NCBI GenBank assembly: GCA_013698385.1
Contig: JACCVB010000299.1
Coordinates: forward strand, 1 to 8,790
DNA: 8,790 nucleotides
Source: Chloroflexota bacterium
GTDB lineage: Bacteria > Chloroflexota > Limnocylindria > Limnocylindrales > CSP1-4
Reading direction: 5' to 3'
Within the stretch, counting starts at the first letter, position 1; the number at the start of each line of letters is the position of its first letter. The translations under genes were made by a program, and so were the position numbers. The notes beneath the pieces were generated by a model. The model saw only the letters and a program-made list of their open reading frames with translations, was not told the origin of the DNA and made no database searches. Below are positions 7,089-8,790 of the stretch, piece by piece.

Positions 7089-7091
7089 ACT

Positions 7092-7397
7092 GGCGTTCGG
7101 CCTCGAGTCGATCGCGCTGACCGAGCCATGCCTGACGGCCGCAGCAACGTCGTCGTCGTGCGCCCGTTTCGGATGGTCATCTGTCGATAGATCCGCAGGC
7201 TGACGATGCGCATCAACTGGCTCTGCGACGCCTTCGCGACAAGGCGCGCGAAGGAGTGCACGCCGTCGCCGACGACAGCGGGCGTCGCGCCGTCACGGGT
7301 CTGGACCTCCTCAATCGAATCGGCCGCGCGGAGCGGCGGCCTCAGGGATCCCGGTCACCGCGAGCTGATCGTCGATCCGCTCGTTCGCGAGCCCGGC
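7092..7397 (-). pseudogene. Unassigned coding-like segment, frameshifted and truncated
   Basis: I do not recognise a product. The minus strand shows two adjoining stretches with strongly GC-rich third positions but different frames. The first (about 7397-7314) continues the marR frame past its stop: NERIDDQLAVTGIPEAAAP. The second (about 7354-7092) reads SIEEVQTRDGATPAVVGDG, HSFARLVAKASQSQLMRIVS and LRIYRQMTIRNGR. The second has no upstream ATG or GTG, only a GTG at 7261 inside it, and runs straight into the recombinase repeat at 7091. The simplest reading is a gene downstream of marR that lost its start through a frameshift near 7314-7354 and its end at the element junction. A chance open frame remains possible. 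Confidence 0.3.
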
Positions 7398-7871
7398 CTA
7401 GCTCACGACGGGATGACGCCGTCGGCCCGCGATGGACGTCGATCCCTCGCGGAGCAGTTGCTGGAGGGTCAGACACGCCTCGTCGAAGCGGGCGGCCCCG
7501 ACCTCCTGCGCGTAGATCCGCTCGATGTCACGAACCGCCCGCAGCGCCTGCGCAACGACGCGCCGGCCATCGCGGGTCAGGCAGATCAGCTTCGCGCGGC
7601 CGTCACGCTCGTCGGGGCGCCGCTCGAGATACCCGGCCTTCTCGAGCTCGTCGACGAGCTCGAGCATCGACGGGCGGGTCATCCCGGCTCGCGCGGCCAG
7701 GTCGGTCAACCGTGTCCCCGTCCAGTCGATGTTTCCGAACACCTGAAGATGCGATTGCCGGAGGTTCGTGTAACCGGCCTCCTGGCCCCAGGCGAAGAGA
7801 TCGGCCCGGAAGCGGCGCAGCATCAACCCAAGCAATTGGCCGACCGGCAGACGCTGTTCGCTTGTGTTCAT
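7398..7871 (-). CDS. MarR family transcriptional regulator
   Basis: This 157-residue dimeric winged-helix regulator is of normal MarR length. N-terminal helices (GQLLGLMLRRFRADLFAWGQ, residues 11-30) form the dimer interface. The helix-turn-helix LTDLAARAGMTRPSMLELVD covers 55-74, with the recognition helix around TRPSMLELVDELEKAGYL. The wing is RRPDERDGRAKLICLT (84-99), with the conserved D-x-R-D-G-R. The C-terminal helices are less typical after about 140. MarR proteins usually repress their own gene and an adjacent efflux or stress gene, released by a small ligand. No divergent partner gene is visible, so its target is unknown. The ATG at 7871 lies 7 nt after a TATACT box, inside a palindromic operator candidate. 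Confidence 0.9.
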   Translation of the reverse strand: MNTSEQRLPVGQLLGLMLRRFRADLFAWGQEAGYTNLRQSHLQVFGNIDWTGTRLTDLAARAGMTRPSMLELVDELEKAGYLERRPDERDGRAKLICLTRDGRRVVAQALRAVRDIERIYAQEVGAARFDEACLTLQQLLREGSTSIAGRRRHPVVS

Positions 7872-7878
7872 GCCAAAC

Positions 7879-7916
7879 AGTATAGTAAGGTCGCCTAAGC
7901 TTCGGTAACCTAACTA
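7879..7916 (-). promoter_or_regulatory. marR promoter (TATACT) and palindromic operator candidate
   Basis: On the minus strand TATACT (7884-7879) is a near-perfect -10 box ending 7 nt before the marR ATG, so the message would be almost leaderless. Overlapping it, TAGTAAGGT (7883-7891) and ACCTAACTA (7908-7916) are inverted repeats matching at 8 of 9 positions across a 16-nt spacer. The minus strand also has two TTAGG-nn-ACC direct repeats 15 bp apart (7913-7904 and 7898-7889). The arrangement suits autorepression by a MarR dimer. TTAGG-rich sites also recall iron-regulator boxes, so another regulator is possible. Confidence 0.5.
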
Positions 7917-8117
7917 CCTTGCCGACGCATGAAGCGAGGAGACCGTCGTCGTCTGTCAGCGTCGAGAAGCTCGTCTCCCCGGGCCCAGTGTAGGTCCGGG
8001 TGCCTGCAGCGATCTGGCGTCCTGACCACGGGCGTCTGAAGGTGCCGGCTGTGCGAGCGAACGTCGCGCCAGAGTCAGGGACGGCAAAGTGTCTCCTTAG
8101 ACTCAGAAAGCGCGATT

Positions 8118-8166
8118 GGACCCTGAGGGATGACAACGTGGATGCTCGCGACATCCTGAGGGGTCC
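8118..8166. repeat. Interrupted inverted repeat with a symmetric TGAG/TGAG internal loop
   Basis: The left arm is GGACCC-TGAG-GGATG (8118-8132) and the right arm CATCC-TGAG-GGGTCC (8152-8166), separated by 19 nt. Six outer and five inner base pairs are perfect. The four central bases are identical, not complementary, in both arms. In RNA this would place tandem G-A pairs flanked by U-G pairs in the stem, a stable arrangement. The strand and role are unknown. Confidence 0.45.
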
Positions 8167-8584
8167 GCTGGCATTAGGGCAGGCCACCTAGTTCCGGAGG
8201 CGAGGCGTCGGCCGCCAGGTCGACGTCCGAACTGGTCCCGGCCCGACACTCGGGTCGTCCGGAGTCTCGCCGCGACCGAGCGCTCCTGCGCAATCGCCAG
8301 CTGGCCATGGGTCACCGCCTGCAGTCGGTCGTCGGGCTATCCTGGAGGTTGCTCGGGCGGCCATCGGTGCCGACATGCAGAGGAGCTATGGGTCGGGCGC
8401 ACCATCCTCATGTAGCCCATGCGTAGGGACTGCGCATCGGCGGTACTGATGGGGGACTGCACCGAGCCGCACTCGGCTGCACTCTGCCCGCGGTCTCGGG
8501 TTCACTGACCGGCCGATGGCCGTGAAGCGCCATCGATGGATGTCGCCTGTCGCCGCGCTGTGCGGACCGCGGGCACTTGACCCA

Positions 8585-8624
8585 GGCCCTCCGCGGAAGG
8601 TTCTGCCTCCGGCGTGGGAGGGCC
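8585..8624 (-). terminator. Strong hairpin downstream of the DUF2382 gene
   Basis: GGCCCTCC (8585-8592) and GGAGGGCC (8617-8624) are a perfect 8-bp pair. Inside, CGGA-A-GG and CCTCCG form a second stem with one bulged A and the loop TTCTG. It lies about 63 bp past the stop codon of the minus-strand DUF2382 gene, so a terminator role is likely, although no T-tract follows. Confidence 0.45.
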
Positions 8625-8687
8625 CTATGCAAAACGACCTCCGGGGCCTGTGACGGGCACCGAAGGTCGCCGATACATCGTTGAGCG

Positions 8688-8789
8688 TTAGCGGCTGCGC
8701 TTGGATTCGCCCAGCTCATCCACGTGGACTTCTTCACGGCGGACCGTGCCTTCGACCTGCTCCTGCTCCGTGACGGAGCGCTTGCTGAT
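8688..8789 (-). CDS. DUF2382 (YsnF/AvaK) domain stress protein, C-terminal 33 residues
   Basis: Only the end of the gene is inside the window. It reads ISKRSVTEQEQVEGTVRREE, then VHVDELGESKRSR and TAA (8690-8688). The V-T-E-x-E-x-V-E-G-T-V-R-R-E-E-V pattern is the conserved end of DUF2382, found in YsnF/AvaK-type general stress proteins, often next to a PRC-barrel domain. The function is poorly defined; members are linked to stress, desiccation or photosynthetic reaction-centre-like barrels. The start and any PRC-barrel are beyond the right edge. The short length limits certainty, but the motif is distinctive. Confidence 0.65.
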   Translation of the reverse strand: MSKRSVTEQEQVEGTVRREEVHVDELGESKRSR

Positions 8790-8790
8790 C

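Larger units (their letters stand above)
7917..8687. other. 771-bp stretch without a convincing gene
   Basis: Open frames up to about 100 codons exist on both strands, but none has a recognisable domain, a convincing start or clearly coding third-position bias. The stretch holds an interrupted inverted repeat (8118-8166), a weak GGAGAC/GTCTCC pair (7938-7943/7973-7978), a small CCGAG/CTCGG hairpin (8462-8476), an 8-bp direct repeat GGGACTGC (8426 and 8453) and a strong hairpin (8585-8624). It could contain decayed genes or an RNA gene I cannot identify. Confidence 0.5.

Noticed and set aside
7938..7978. Inverted repeat GGAGAC/GTCTCC as an operator or terminator
   Set aside because: Only 6 bp with a 29-nt loop, which is expected by chance in GC-rich sequence.
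7603..8187. A 194-codon minus-strand frame overlapping the marR start region
   Set aside because: It overlaps marR in another frame, has no recognised domain, and its third-position bias is weak in the non-overlapping part.
8462..8476. CCGAG/CTCGG mini-hairpin and the GGGACTGC direct repeat nearby as a CRISPR or repeat array
   Set aside because: There are only two copies of an 8-mer, no regular spacing and no spacer structure. No CRISPR array is present anywhere in the window.

Overview
This is a GC-rich bacterial window. Gene density, codon use, a GerMN/Gmad2 protein, a DUF2382 protein and a KimA-like potassium permease with a short KdpD fit a high-GC soil or freshwater bacterium. Chloroflexota (Limnocylindria/Ellin6529-like) is my best guess and Actinomycetota the alternative. 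No rRNA or marker gene settles this, so the taxonomy is inference.

Layout: positions 2-407 hold the 3' end of a GerMN-Gmad2 gene, broken by one extra base. A complete tRNA-Pro(CGG) with encoded CCA follows at 476-552. The 3' end of this tRNA starts a long direct repeat (528-731) that recurs at 6885-7088 with about 92% ungapped identity, including a perfect 29-bp stretch. Antisense to both copies lies the C-terminal part of what looks like a serine-recombinase-type integrase. A third, tail-side-only copy of the repeat, with the same 13-bp core, lies at 1684-1758. I read 553-6909 as a genomic island, or a series of accreted cassettes, at the 3' end of tRNA-Pro. Its first cassette holds a GNAT acetyltransferase. 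The second holds a potassium module: a short KdpD-type histidine kinase, an overlapping KdpE-type response regulator, an 87-residue unknown protein and a KimA-like K+ permease, all on the minus strand.

The kinase and regulator probably sense osmotic or potassium status and control the permease, in place of the usual kdpFABC partner. An 8-bp direct repeat with an exact 11-bp period lies between kdpE and the 87-residue gene, the arrangement OmpR/PhoB/KdpE-type regulators bind. It is the best candidate control site.

Right of the island are the second recombinase remnant, a broken unassigned coding segment, and a MarR-family repressor with a palindromic operator candidate over a near-leaderless promoter. 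About 770 bp without a convincing gene follow, containing a 49-nt interrupted inverted repeat and a strong terminator-like hairpin. The window ends in the last 33 codons of a DUF2382 (YsnF/AvaK) stress protein.
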